Shown here: one piece after another, positions 11,525-22,150 of the stretch | How positions within the stretch are numbered: position 1 is the first letter of the stretch | Layout: every line of letters starts with the position of its first letter | DNA from: Siphonodentalium dalli | Taxonomy: Eukaryota > Mollusca > Scaphopoda > Gadilida > Siphonodentaliidae | Direction of reading: 5' to 3' | Assembly (NCBI GenBank): GCA_032622095.1 | Contig: CP136064.1 | Location: 49,914,073 to 49,978,072, forward strand | Length of the DNA: 64,000 bases | Position numbers and translations under genes: made by a program | Notes under the pieces: generated by a model | What the model was told of the DNA's origin: nothing | Databases searched by the model: none | Seen by the model: only the letters and a program-made list of their open reading frames with translations

Positions 11525-12431
11525 ACTAGAAGGTGACCCGACTTCGTCCGGGCTTTGACCTTGAATTGTCTATTTTGAAGGCCAAGGTCAAGTGGGGTCA
11601 CGATTTGACCCGTCCAAAACACAGTGCCCGAACAAAAGTACCCGACAAAAGTACCCATCGAAATCCATCCGGTTTTACCCGATTTGACCTTGAATTGACC
11701 ATTTTGAAGGTCAAGGTCAGGTGGACCAACACCCCAAAAATGGTGGAAATCGGCCCAGCGGATACCGGGAAATCGGCCCAGCGGATACCGAGATACCATA
11801 TGCATCAAATTTCGTCCGTAAAAATCCGCCAGTTTAACCCGATTTGATTTCCACTGAAGTATATAAACGCGCCTCATATACACACGCTCATTAATTATCA
11901 AGTTTCAACGTAAAGATAAATTACCATCGGTGCCCGAGATATCGCCAAGACGTCTGAAACAGTCAAATGCATCGGCCGGAGAAGAGTTAACGTGATCTAA
12001 CTTTATGACCTCTAACGACGTCATAGAAGTTACGCATTGTTTTTACCCTGATAGAAGATCGTACCACTTCTTCTTAATAATTGAGGCAGATAACTAAAAC
12101 GGATACATACATATTATATATCGTTGGAAAGAGGAAACACGAAAGATTCTCATAGTGTCATTATTATGACTGGCATGTTATTATTCGCGCTGTTTCGAAT
12201 CGATTTGTAAGCACCGAACTGAAATATATTAGCGCAAAACGGCGTAAAAACAGATTTGACCTCGGCACGTGAAAAGTTGACCTCGCACGGACAAATTAAT
12301 AGGCCTATGTTAGTCCTGACCCGAAAATACCCCCACATACCAAGTTTCATCGAAATCGGCTGGGCCATTTTCGAGTCCATCGATTACACACAAACACACA
12401 AACAAACAGATCTTCCAAAAATATATAATAG
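11525..12431 (+). mobile_element. Composite retroposon-like repeat, module A
   Basis: Begins ACTAGAAGGTGACCCGAC followed by TTCGTCCGGGC. The body repeatedly uses words TGACCTTGAATTG and AAGGTCAAGG. It ends with CCAAGTTTCATCGAAATCGG, a CACAAACA-type microsatellite (about 12388-12408) and TCTTCCAAAAATATATAATAG. Module B starts immediately at the next ACTAG. The same two modules in the same order, inverted, occupy 26246-27276. The head/microsatellite-tail layout is like RTE-type or SINE-like non-autonomous retroposons, but no RT is encoded and the class is uncertain. Frames across it are shadows of the repeats. Confidence 0.72.
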
Positions 12432-12570
12432 ACTAGCCGATGAGCCCGACGTTGTCCGGGCTATTCATCCGGGCTATTCAAAAACCAAATTTCAAGTCGA
12501 TAGCTCTACCCGTTTCCGAGATCTGGTCTGAGCATGCGCGAAGCTGGCGTCGCATTCAAAAACCAAATTT

Positions 12571-12936
12571 CAAGTCGATAGCTCCACCCGTTTCCGAGAT
12601 CTCGTCTGCGCATGCGCGAAGCTGGCGTCGCACGGGCTCGGCGACCCGATAAAATTCGTATCCGGGGCAAGATACATTCACATACCAAATTTCAAGTCGA
12701 TAGCTCCACCCGTTTCCGAGATCTGGTCTGCGCATGCGCGAAGCTGGCGTCGCACGGGCTCGGCGACCCGATAAAATTCGTATCCGGGGCAAGACACATT
12801 CACATACCAAATTTCAAGTCGATAGCTCCACCCGTTGCCGAGATCTCGTCTGCGCATGCGCGAAGCGGGCGCCGCACGGGCTCGCCAATACGACAACGTT
12901 CACCGCCTGGTCAAACTACACACACGTACCAAGTTT
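12571..12936 (+). repeat. 122 bp tandem repeat inside module B
   Basis: The word CAAGTCGATAGCTCCACCCG recurs with starts near 12571, 12693 and 12815, giving a 122 bp period; a partial unit precedes it near 12493. Each monomer contains GCATGCGCGAAGC and CGGGCTCGGCGACCCGATAA. The last unit degenerates into module B's tail. The inverted copy near 26346-26640 has fewer units, so copy number varies. Confidence 0.85.
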
Positions 12937-12972
12937 CGTCCCGATCGGTCGAGAATCGTAGATTTGTATTAA

Positions 12973-13027
12973 TGACAGACAGACAGACAGACAGACAAAC
13001 AAACAAACAAACATACATACAGACAGA
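12973..13027. repeat. Microsatellite (GACA)n (AAAC)n (ATAC)n
   Basis: Consecutive GACA, AAAC and ATAC tetranucleotide runs form the tail of module B. The inverted copy near 26260-26285 has the complementary CTGT/ATGT run. Confidence 0.9.
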
Positions 13028-13050
13028 GGTCTTCAAAATATATATGAGAT

Positions 13051-13517
13051 GACCATTTTGTTAGTGTAATGACGTTATATCCTCCTTTTGGACAGTATAT
13101 GGCTGATGAAATTACCATGCGACACAAATGGTGCATGTGCATATACGATAGATATTATAACCATATATAAATGTTTTTGGGGTAAGTATGGTAATTTTGA
13201 TGAACAGAGAGGAATTTTGCTGGCAGATGGGTAGCAAGCCCGTAGCTAATCCGAGCCTTCTATAATGATGGTCAGTGGTCGCTGCGGTCTAATAGCGTGG
13301 CGACCAATGACTGTGAATGAAGTCCATATAAGACTTGAATTATCCCGTAGCCAACTTTTAGGGCGGACTGTTACGAATTTTATGCCGAAGCCGCGTAGTG
13401 CAGATCGATTGATTGGTTGATTGAATTGGGGTTTAATGTCGATTTCAGAAACTAAGGCCATATCACGACATTGCCAGTTTTAGTGGTGGAGGAAATCCGC
13501 AACTTACGGCTAATCTA
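13051..13517. other. Possible old SINE fragment, otherwise empty
   Basis: Around 13405-13480 the sequence GATTGGTTGATTGAATTGGGG followed by a TTTAATGTCG...CATATCACGACA block resembles a short conserved block I recall from dispersed repeats of several marine invertebrates. Without a search this is a weak suggestion. No gene is seen. Confidence 0.25.
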
Positions 13518-13625
13518 CACACTAAATCTCGAGTAGCTAAATTTGGGTGGTTAGAATATTCCAACGACTTTTATAGCATTATAAGCTACTTAAATATGGT
13601 ATTTTTGCTACTTGACAAGTAGTTA
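13518..13625 (+). repeat. Truncated end of the CACACTAAAT palindromic-word family
   Basis: Starts after TA with CACACTAAATCTCGAGTAGC. The same end motif, inverted, closes the element at 33701-34131. It contains GTAGCTA, GCTACTT and CTACTTGACAAGTAG words. The opposite end is missing. Confidence 0.5.
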
Positions 13626-14073
13626 CAAGACGGATCGGGGATAGTTAAGCGATGTCTATTCGTGATTGGTTCTATAACTGCACGTGACAACCTATTCAAA
13701 TGGCGGCTTCCCAGTCGAGTCGAGAAAAGGCACAATTACTGTTTCTGTCAATCCAGCTAGACTAAAATTTGAAAGGCGTAAAATGTATAACTTCTGTGTG
13801 ACAAGTCATGGTTATTTATAATCTTAGGTACATGCAGGACATCCGGTAACGAATTGACCAATTATTGATACGACATTTAGACGTCACCAAATTCACAATT
13901 CATTCATTCGCAATTTATTTTTGAAATTTGAATCTGTGACAAGGAGAGGTAATATTTGCGCTCATGTCGCTTTTGTTTCTATATTGACGTATATCTATAT
14001 GTTCTGTGTTCACATTGTAGCCTACTGGTAACTGTAATCATATAAACATAATTCCACTAGTAACGTAGTTCAA
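13626..14073. other. No recognisable feature
   Basis: Spacer without a credible frame or structured repeat. Confidence 0.4.
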
Positions 14074-14078
14074 GTAGT

Positions 14079-15283
14079 CAGGTCTGGCAAATGTGAGAAT
14101 ACAGCTACAATAGCTGTATTCAGCTAACCTAGCTGTATTCAGCTATATATTTATTATTATACTCTCAAAGCGGCTGTTTTTCGATAATAAACTAGAAGCG
14201 CTAATTTGCGCATCAAAATTAGGCTACCCTATTCTCCGGTCACCCTCAACCAAATCAAAATCGTCGCTTGTGTTCTGACAAAGTGGTGCCTTTTGTCGGC
14301 ACGACGATGGTGATTATGTGTGAAAACTTACTATGGCGGTCGATGTCGGTCATAACGGTTAATAACTCTTTTAAAAGTATGCAATGCGGAATACCTTGAA
14401 AAATGCAATATTTATCACCGAAGATGGAACATCTTAATCATTCCCGGAAGTATCAATATGTCGATGCTGGTAAAACTCAGTTTGGTTGGTGCGTTAAAAC
14501 AGGTAAAAAGGGGAACATCTCTAGCCAGAGTTTAACCGAGCGAGTTCCACTCACTGCTTGAGCTGATTCTCTCCAAAAATACGGAAACGCATACATGTAT
14601 GTCGAATCGCGAAAATACAAATACCAATGTTATGTTTAGTAAGTTTTCACACATTATATATTTTCCCGCCAAAACAGATTGAATAGTTCTGACTCGCTAA
14701 CGACCAGGACTTCATGTTTGAAATACTTCAGAAATTATATAAGTCGCATTTTCATTTCAGTTGTCCCTATGTTGTGCCATACATTTGCAATATGCCGCAC
14801 AATATCTGTATATATACCATTATGAATAGTTACCAGTATCGCTCACAAACCGCTAGTGGTATGTAATTCTAAATGCTCGATATAGGTACACCATTCTAAC
14901 GCCCCCTACCGGTTTAGCATCGGGAAGAAGTAAACGAGTGTTTGGGATGAATTTGATCTTTATTTTATAAGTTAGTTAATGATGAATGCATTTGCAGAAA
15001 ATAGTCCCCAGAATATTTACTGACATCGACCACCGTAGTAAGTTTTCACACAAAATCAGAATTGCTGTGTCGACAAAAGGCAACACTTTGTCAGAACACA
15101 TGCGACGATTTTGATTTGGTTGAGGGTGACCGGAAAATATGGTAGCCTAATTTTGATGCGCAAATTAGCGCTTCTAGTTTATTATCGAAAAACAGCCGCT
15201 TTGAGAGTATAATTTATAGCTGAATACAGCTAGGTTAGCTGAATACAGCTATTGTAGCTGTATTCTCACATTTGCCAGACCTG
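14079..15283. mobile_element. 1.2 kb DNA element with about 265 bp inverted ends and 5 bp target duplication (hAT-like)
   Basis: The left end begins CAGGTCTGGCAAATGTGAG; the right end is its complement ending at 15283. The first about 265 bp (14079-14345) pair with the last about 265 bp (15019-15283) with minor differences, including nested AGCTGTATTCAGCTA palindromes next to each end. GTAGT flanks both sides (14074-14078, 15284-15288). The middle (14350-15015) encodes no recognisable transposase. The CAGG terminus and 5 bp duplication match family H1, suggesting the same enzyme class. Confidence 0.88.
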
Positions 15284-16036
15284 GTAGTTGTATAAAAAAT
15301 CCGCGACAATAGGTGAAATCAGCTATAGGGCCTACTGATTCCAGTCTGTATAATATTTATGTCCCAATGTTTCCCAAAATCATGCCAAATGGCCTCACCA
15401 GGCCAGATAGCATCCCTATGTTGATCCAATGTAAAGACTAAAGTTTTGTTTCAACGTTGAATTTGAAATAACGTTGGCGATTGGTCCAGTTTGCTCGTTG
15501 AAGTGAACATAGAAATATTAGAATATACATTTGAGACAACATTGAAAAACTAACTTTGAACATTGGAATAATATTGGGAAGCTAACGTTGAATTTTTTGA
15601 CATTCGCTCAACGTTAAAATAATATTGGAATAAAAAAAGTTTTTTTTTTGTTATGTTCGGTCGATATGATCAACAACATTGAATTGAAAATGGGATAATT
15701 TTGGAAAACTAATGTTGAATATTGGGACGATCACTCGATTTTGAAATAGCATTGGAATCCTAATGTTGATTTTGTTTTATGTTCGCTCAGCGTTGAAATA
15801 ACGCTGGAAGCCTAATGTTTAATTTCTGGACATTAATTTAGCGTTGAATCGACATTGGGATTACGTTTGAAAGCTAATGTTCACTTTTGTCAAGTTTTGT
15901 GATGTTCGATCAACATTGAAATAATGTTAGAAATCTAACAGTTTAAATTTGGACAATCGTTCAACAATGAATCAATGTTGAAATAAAGTTGGAAACCTAA
16001 TGTTGAATATCGAGATGTTATCTAATGTTGAATTAA

Positions 16037-16604
16037 AGGTACTCAATCCGATTCGACGGTCCCCATATCATCAGATTCCAACAACAACACCATTTTTTTA
16101 AATGCCATTTCAGTTATCAGAAAAGATTAATTGCCCAAAACAATGCTTTAGAACCACAGTCAACTATAAAATTGCCCAAAACCTGTTATTTATCAAAGTT
16201 TTTTTCAACAAAATTTTATTGGTTGTCAAATATCTGACACAAAAATCCACTCGATTCAGCCCTCTAAATTCAGATTGTTTGGCTTCGGCAATCCGCTACG
16301 GCAACAGTATGCCGTGCCCCAGTTTGCTTCAGCAAATTGCTTCGGCAATGCTGATTGCCGTAGCCAATTATGAAGGCTGCTCGATTTGAGAGTTATCGAT
16401 CTTCATCCGCTATCTTGTCAGATAAGTTCTTCTCGCTGACAGTTTACTGGGCCACTTATAATTAAAATACTAGATTTAAAATATCGATATCTGATTACTC
16501 CTACTGTACCTTGATGGGTGGGTTCCTCGACTCAAGTTAAATATTTTGTACCCCCGAAGCCAATGATATTGTAATTCGTGAGCGTTAATTCGGATTGAGT
16601 ACCT
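16037..16604. mobile_element. TTAA-flanked element, family K2 (T2/Kolobok-like), 568 bp
   Basis: The terminal repeat AGGTACTCAATCCGA pairs with TCGGATTGAGTACCT, flanked by TTAA at 16033-16036 and 16605-16608. It interrupts the AACGTT array, whose sequence continues on both sides. The open frame 16102-16389 inside it has no recognisable domain. A 123 bp element of family D1 sits within it (16257-16379). TTAAAGG start as in family K1, but unrelated internally. Confidence 0.88.
16257..16379 (+). mobile_element. 123 bp MITE, family D1, nested copy
   Basis: Ends CAGCCCTCTAAATTCAG and the complement of CAGCCTTCATAATTGGC, flanked by the 7 bp direct repeat CTCGATT (16250-16256, 16380-16386). An otherwise nearly identical 123 bp copy lies at 19260-19382. 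The interior repeats CTTCGGCAAT and GCAACAGTATGCCG. Non-coding. Confidence 0.86.
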
Positions 16605-16689
16605 TTAATGTGGGAAACCTAACACTGAATGTTGATACATGCTGTACGTTGAATCTAAGTTGAAATATCAATTATCATGCCCTGACCGA

Positions 16690-17434
16690 GACGTTGCATG
16701 CAATTTTTTTATATGCACGATTTACTTTGCATTATACACAAAACTATAGTCCATTGTAATTGTTATAAACCACTATCTGGTAGTTTGATGAAACTTTTAA
16801 TTTCCGATTCGATTCCTTTATTTAGGAACCACCGGCGGTCCATCATACATTCCTACTTTTATATTGTTTGTATATATTTGGCCATTCATAACACTGAAAT
16901 TAATCGCTATGTTCATTCTAATGAACTCACAAATATTATAACCATAACATTGCTGAGAACTGTGATGCTAATGGTATTCAATACATTGTGCTCATTATAC
17001 CCGCTGCAACAATGTTGGTATAGTGAAATCAGCTTGTCCATCGTTCGTGTGTGGACACAAATTTGTCCGGAGTTTTTCTCAGACAGTCGTTTTTTTTTTC
17101 AATTTCCGTGAAACTTGGCAGAGACATCAACCACCATGGGAACCTGAGCACCTGCGATTATGGCGTCTGTCAGACTTTTTTGGTGGAGTTATCTCCCTTT
17201 TTCGACTTTAAACATATGGGGTACCGTTTGTGAGTCGTGTGGTCAAAAATTGCACAACATTCTCAATCTGTCAATTAAGCCATGTTCCGAATTCTGTTGC
17301 ATGAGATTATCTAAATTGTACCCTCAGACTATCACCCCATGCCATCACTTTTATAAGGCACCATCACTATAATTTTTTTGGAGGTAAAATACCACCTATC
17401 TATGATTTCAGTTGTTTTTTATTTCTCTGTTGGC
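16690..17434. other. No convincing gene; possible old dispersed repeat
   Basis: Frames 16698-17111 and 17051-17233 overlap in different phases and show no domain. The stretch GTGAAACTTGGCAGAGACAT ... GGTGGAGTTATCTCCC near 17108-17200 has the look of an ancient dispersed repeat, but I cannot confirm that. Confidence 0.35.
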
Positions 17435-17772
17435 CAGAGGCGGACTGGCCGATCGGGAGACCGGGAAATTTCCCGATGGGCCGGAGGCCGGGAAAATTCT
17501 GATTCCACGTGATTTTCTATCAAGGGAGAATCCGAGGGTTTTTTTTACGGTTTGGGGGGGGGGGGTATATGTGGTTGGGCCGCCCAACCACAACTTGGGC
17601 CGCAAATGAAACCGACGTGGGCCGCCACATGTGTTGTTTAACCAGCCGTGTATCCAATAAGATGGTACTCTTCTCACATAAATTCATGAGGGCAGAGGCG
17701 GACTGCATGGCCGATCGGGAGACCGGGAAAATTCCGGACGTGGGCCGCCACATGTGTTGTTTAACCAGCCGA
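17435..17772 (+). repeat. Duplicated GC-rich segment starting CAGAGGCGGACTG
   Basis: A block from CAGAGGCGGACTGGCCGATC to GTTTAACCAGCCG occurs at 17435-17649. An internally deleted copy at 17693-17772 keeps both ends. The first copy carries a 13-base G tract and a TGGTTGGGCCGCCCAACCA palindrome. CAGAGGCGGACTG is a terminus I associate with hAT elements of animals, so these may be two left ends of one family. No matching right terminus was found. Confidence 0.5.
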
Positions 17773-18985
17773 ATTGGCTAATCGTAATTTTTACATTAAA
17801 TGAACTTGTCGGCATCATATAACACCACGTAAAGACCCCATTAATCTCGAGATTTTAACGGTAACTCCCAGCTGTAAATCCCAAAAAAATCTTACACACC
17901 CCTTCCCCAATTGAAATTTACAAGAAAATAGGAACGCTTCAGTTGATGCCAGTCTAGTTTATCGGATTCGAGATTTTCTTGTATAGTTTTCAAAATGTTC
18001 TCACCCCGGGCCGAACAACCATGAACAGCCCGGTGTGTCCTGGTCTCTTGTCCGTAGCCGTGTGCATTTGTCTGGAGTTAGACCGCTAGATGTTAGATTT
18101 TAATGCAATTTTTCAGGTAAAAATATCTGAATGGTCTCATACCGGGAATATATAGAACCATGGTTTATGAATATATATGATATTAGACCAGAGGTGCAAA
18201 TGGAATTATGCAAAAACATGTATATGGTCTGCATCTGATTCAAGGGGGGGGATTTAACTCTCAACCACCCACCCTACCTGTATGTATGCTGTTTGATACT
18301 GGTATAATAATATATAGATTCCTATTGATTTCTAAGCTGCCTGGATGGAGGCAATGAGGCTGTAGATTTGATTTTTCAACCAGTAACAGTCCACATTTTC
18401 CTACTTCGGGTTAAACTGTTCGACCGAAATCGCCACAAATGTTAACAGGTCTATTTTGCTGATATTTAGTATGAAGGGTTCTTTGGTGTCTGGTATTGAA
18501 ATTTATTCAGATGTGGTCACCAGGTTAAATAGGGTGGGACCAGGGACATAACTGTATGTCTCTATAGTCATTCTTAAATTGTCTTCTCAAGAGAGGTTGG
18601 ACTATTTAGCTTACATATAGTATGGATGATCCTTTAGTGACTGATATTCAGATTTGTTAACATTAGGTCAACCTGTTAAGAAATGACGGGGGCTATGGGG
18701 AGTTAACAATTTTGTGTTTAAAAAATCATTGAAATACCAAATTCATTAAAACATCTTCCTTGGAACTACCTAACTGATTAATCTCACATACATGTATGGT
18801 GTTTTGGGTCCATGGATAAATGGGCTTCAAACATGTCTAAATGGTTTTATAAAAAGGTGCTTGTGAGATTGGAAATTTCCAAAAATTGAGAACGTTTGAG
18901 ATGTCGGTTGTGAAATTCCAACCCAAGACTTGGGAGTCTGGAGCCCGGTCGGGAGGGGACTTGTTGAGCTGGAGGAGGGGGGTGA
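17773..18985. other. No gene; degenerate repeat-like text
   Basis: Near 18455-18520 and 18610-18680 the phrases GATATTTAGTATGAAGGGTT and TAGTATGGATGATCCTTTAG are related to each other, suggesting an ancient tandem or dispersed repeat. No credible coding frame. Confidence 0.4.
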
Positions 18986-19053
18986 TCAGTAGTGAACAGT
19001 GGGCAATTTCATGGTGGATATTCACCTTGAAATTACCCACTGTACACTACTGA
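18986..19053. repeat. Small hairpin
   Basis: Two 26 bp arms (TCAGTAGTGAACAGTGGGCA... and the complement ending TGTACACTACTGA at 19053) pair with three mismatches around a 16 bp loop. A palindrome like this may be a minimal foldback element. Confidence 0.72.
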
Positions 19054-19259
19054 AGCCTCTCTAGCCACATATCGTGTTTAGATCTACTTTTTTCAAAGTG
19101 CTTATGAAAAGTTCTGACTATTGTGGTCTCCAGAGTCCCAGTCTCATCAGTCTTTGCAGTCTGATGAGCGACCCCACAGTCTTTGACTGTCTTGTTGGTT
19201 AACCCATTGCTTGTTCACACCGGATAAAATTGTTAACCAAATTTTTTATATGCCAGTTG

Positions 19260-19382
19260 CAGCCCTCTTAATTCAGATTGTTTGGCTTCGGCAATCTGCT
19301 ACAGCAACAGTATGCCGTGGCCCAGTTTGCTTCAGCAAAATGCTTCGGCAATGCTGATTGCCGTAGCCAATTATGAAGGCTG
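19260..19382 (+). mobile_element. 123 bp MITE, family D1
   Basis: Same length and sequence family as 16257-16379. Flanked by a perfect 6 bp direct repeat CAGTTG (19254-19259, 19383-19388). Differences from the nested copy are a few point changes. Confidence 0.87.
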
Positions 19383-19389
19383 CAGTTGT

Positions 19390-20204
19390 ATTATGTTATT
19401 TGTCTGTCAGTCCATTTGTTCATCCATGCTAACATTTGGCAACTATGGGGTAATTATGGTATTTTGTCCAGCCCGTCATGGTTTTTTTATTTTTAATCTT
19501 AGCTCTACTAGGGCCCTGCGAATCTGAGTTTACAGTCAAATCAAATTTTGAATTCAATTGGGGATGAGGTTCGCGAATCAAATCTCAATTCGAATATATA
19601 CAGCTACATGTATGCGCAAAATAATTGACCCCTTTAACGTGGATGTAGGCCGGTAATTACCGTTCGTACCACCAGTAAACCACAATCAAGTGGTATTACG
19701 TCGAATAATTGCGACTGACATGTGGTGTCCATCGGTAGTCTTACCACGGTAATGATTTTTAACTGCGATAACCCAGTAAATAAATGCCAAATACATTTTT
19801 TGTGACTGCAATGACGGTAAATTCAATCTAGAAATTTTTAAACTCATCCACATTTGACCTACTAGTATGCCATGTTCAATCGCAAAGTATTTAGTTCACA
19901 AATACCATCTTTATTTTCATGTTAACTAAACACCTAGTAATTCAGTACATGTACATTGTTTATTCAGCATAAATGTATATGTATGAGGTTGGTCACTGCA
20001 ACATTGCAATTGCATCAACAGTGCAGCTACGATTGTCCGTGTCTTTGAATATGTCAGTGGCTTGAAAGACATCTGACATTCAATTTGGCAGGTGTAGAAA
20101 AGTCATACCCACTCGCTTTTTGAAGCCTATTTTTCTGAGTTGTATTGCTATCTGTTGTTAGGAGTATACCACCATGTGTGGCCAGGCTATAATCACAGAA
20201 TAAA
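19390..20204. other. No recognisable feature
   Basis: Spacer with several TACATG(T/C) words; no gene, RNA or structured repeat recognised. Confidence 0.4.
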
Positions 20205-20209
20205 GGGTG

Positions 20210-20324
20210 CAGGTCTTATGAGAATCCAATTCTAGATTCTCGTAAATATTCTCGCAAATTACCCTGGATTCTCATGAAAAAGTATGTATAGATTCTCACA
20301 AAATCAGATGAAATATATGCCCTG
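20210..20324 (-). mobile_element. 115 bp CAGGG-type MITE (family H1), reverse copy
   Basis: Starts CAGGTCTTATGAGAATCC and ends GAAATATATGCCCTG, flanked by GGGTG on both sides (20205-20209, 20325-20329). Aligned in reverse with 5867-5989; a small deletion near its left end explains the shorter length. The AGATTCTCGTAAATATTCTC interior is shared. Confidence 0.88.
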
Positions 20325-20329
20325 GGGTG

Positions 20330-21224
20330 ATTGTGTTAAATTTGACACATACTAGTACCAGTACCTGTCCATTCTGTTTTTATTGATTTAAATGCCCGCA
20401 GCCTTATGAAACAAAAAGTTCTGGCCATAGAGGTGGCCTTGTATGCCAGAGACTGGTCTTGTCAGCCAGAGAGGCAGCACATCGAATGGTAGGTGTACTA
20501 CCATGTGGAATTAGCTCAGTTAAATTAACCCATAAATACCAAATGTTGATTCATCCGTCCATATGTTCGCTTTTGGTTGATAACATTAGATAGTCTCAAC
20601 TGAAGGGAATGAAATTTGGTATGTGGGTTGTGTCCACAAATTGTAACGCAGGTAAGTCCCTTTTTGTTCAAATTCGCAATAAATTTTCATCTCTCTAGCC
20701 CAAAAATACAAGTCAAGTTTAAATATTTGTGTTTTGACCACCAATTTTCACCAGGGATATGCCATTTGTTGGAATTGCCACGACCAAGTCTAAATCGCCT
20801 GAGATAACTTGAACAACACTTTTGAAAAAATGTTCAACTATCACATAACATTGCACAGTGAGTTTATGTGGTCAGCCATTCAAAATGTATCCACATGGCA
20901 CATATTACTAATTAGCCCCTTCTAGATTTCAGTCAATGCTCAAAGGGGCTCGAGAAACAAATGATGAATAAATTTGCCAATAATATAAAAGTCCATATAA
21001 CTATTAGTACATCTCATATAAAAGTAATAATACCCTGTATCTCCTACGATATGTGCCCGATTGGGTTAACATTTTGAACATACATGTATGAGGTAAATCC
21101 AGTACATGGAGTGAGTAAATTATCCAATTTGATTTTCTAACTTTCTTCTAAATGTCGCTTCATTTGAATTTTTGCCATTATCAAAAACAAGTCTGGAAAA
21201 TGTTTGTCATTGCTCCCTATGGGA
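20330..21224. other. No recognisable gene
   Basis: AT-rich. A phrase TGAAGGGAATGAAATTTGG near 20598 looks like an old dispersed repeat. A TAGCTCAGTT word near 20515 is not accompanied by a tRNA B box. Confidence 0.4.
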
Positions 21225-21259
21225 GACTCGCATATATAAGATAATGCATTGGCACAGGG
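21225..21259. repeat. Half-end relic of palindromic element P2
   Basis: GACTCGCATATATAAGATAA followed by TGCATTGGCACAGGG matches the outer half of a P2 terminal palindrome, with one substitution. The rest of the element is absent, so this is a deletion relic. Confidence 0.7.
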
Positions 21260-21777
21260 TTTTTTGTAAAATTTCAAGAAGCTCCATTCATGGAAGAGTT
21301 GTACAGTAAAATTTTGGTATAATTTCCAACTAAATGTTGTGTGAGGTTTGGCTATAGGGGGGGGGTAAGACCCCTGCATAACCAGCCCATGTCATCACGC
21401 CCCTGTCTGGCACCCCATGACAAAGGTGTGGTCTTGCATTCACTGATGATGAGAAATCATCAATATTAGATTTTGTTGGAAAACAGGATGGGACCACAAC
21501 CCCTAGCTTGTCCATGAGGGTTGGCCCCATCCCCATCGGGGAGATCTGCAGTAGTCTGCCCGGTAGATATAATTGGGAGATATCCTGGTGCCACCCATAT
21601 TGGAAAAGATATATTTTTAAAGTAGAAAAGATACAGAAATCAAGGGGACAATAAGAATGTGCTCTCATAACCACAAAACTACACGAAAGTCATCACAATC
21701 AACTCAAATACTATATACCGGTACATATATAATTTCATTATCTCTATATAATATATATTCGGTTTATAAAAGCCCTT
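21260..21777. other. No recognisable gene
   Basis: The reverse frame 21330-21674 has no recognisable domain. There is a 10-base G tract near 21357. Confidence 0.4.
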
Positions 21778-22150
21778 AAAGTGATGTGAAACACTCCGGT
21801 AGGGTGGTCAAATAGAAGTGGAGAATAATCTTGTTCAAAGTAGTTATTTTTACAAATCTTATATCTAAATTGACAACAAACACTGTCATTCTTATATACT
21901 AATTCAATGCAGTGACTGCCGATGGCGAAATCATTTTCGTTAGTTTACCGCCGATAGATGCGTCCCGATTCTAGTAGTAAATATTTACAATTTAGCCCAG
22001 TTCAGACGATGTTTTCAATGGAGTGGTACGGTAGATTTGCTTGAGATTTTCGATGTTAGTAGAATGTTACATTCCTCCAGTTGGTGTAGCACCTGCATAC
22101 TAACTTATCAGTTTCACGCACCCGAACAAGTACATAATATGTCTTTAAAC
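21778..22150 (+). repeat. Diverged third copy of the 484 bp repeat
   Basis: From TTAAAGTGATGTGAAACACT to AATATGTCTTTAAACAC it aligns with most of the tandem units at 4885-5852, with many substitutions and small indels. Shared landmarks are CGATGGCGAAATCATTTT, AGTTCAGACGATGTT and CACGCACCCGAA. Confidence 0.85.

Larger units (their letters stand above)
12432..13050 (+). mobile_element. Composite retroposon-like repeat, module B
   Basis: Starts ACTAGCCGATGAGCCCGAC followed by GTTGTCCGGGC, resembling the head of module A. It continues with tandem copies of a 122 bp monomer (see 12571-12936) and ends with CCAAGTTTCGTCCCGATCGG, GACA/AAAC/ATAC microsatellites and GGTCTTCAAAATATATAT. Head and tail mirror module A, so A and B are probably diverged members of one family joined head to tail. 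The inverted partner is at 26246-26654. Confidence 0.72.
15430..16680. repeat. AACGTT-word degenerate tandem array, split by a TTAA insertion
   Basis: About 60 bp units made of (C)AACGTTGAA(A)TAACGTTGGAA(A)CCTAATGTTGAAT variants run from about 15430 to 16032. They resume at 16609-16680 after the TTAA element. Units are self-complementary around AACGTT/AATGTT, so the array can fold in many registers. Divergence between units is high. It could be a decayed satellite or the body of an element; no ends with target duplications were found. Confidence 0.75.

Noticed and set aside
12256-12896. Several overlapping frames on both strands with R-rich proteins in the composite repeat
   Set aside because: They are shadows of the 122 bp tandem repeat and GC-rich palindromes. 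The same text recurs once per monomer on both strands.
16698-17111. 137-codon forward frame
   Set aside because: No domain, no partner in the window, overlapping frames in other phases; unsupported as a gene.
20500-20545. tRNA A-box-like TAGCTCAGTT
   Set aside because: No B box or acceptor stem at the right distance.
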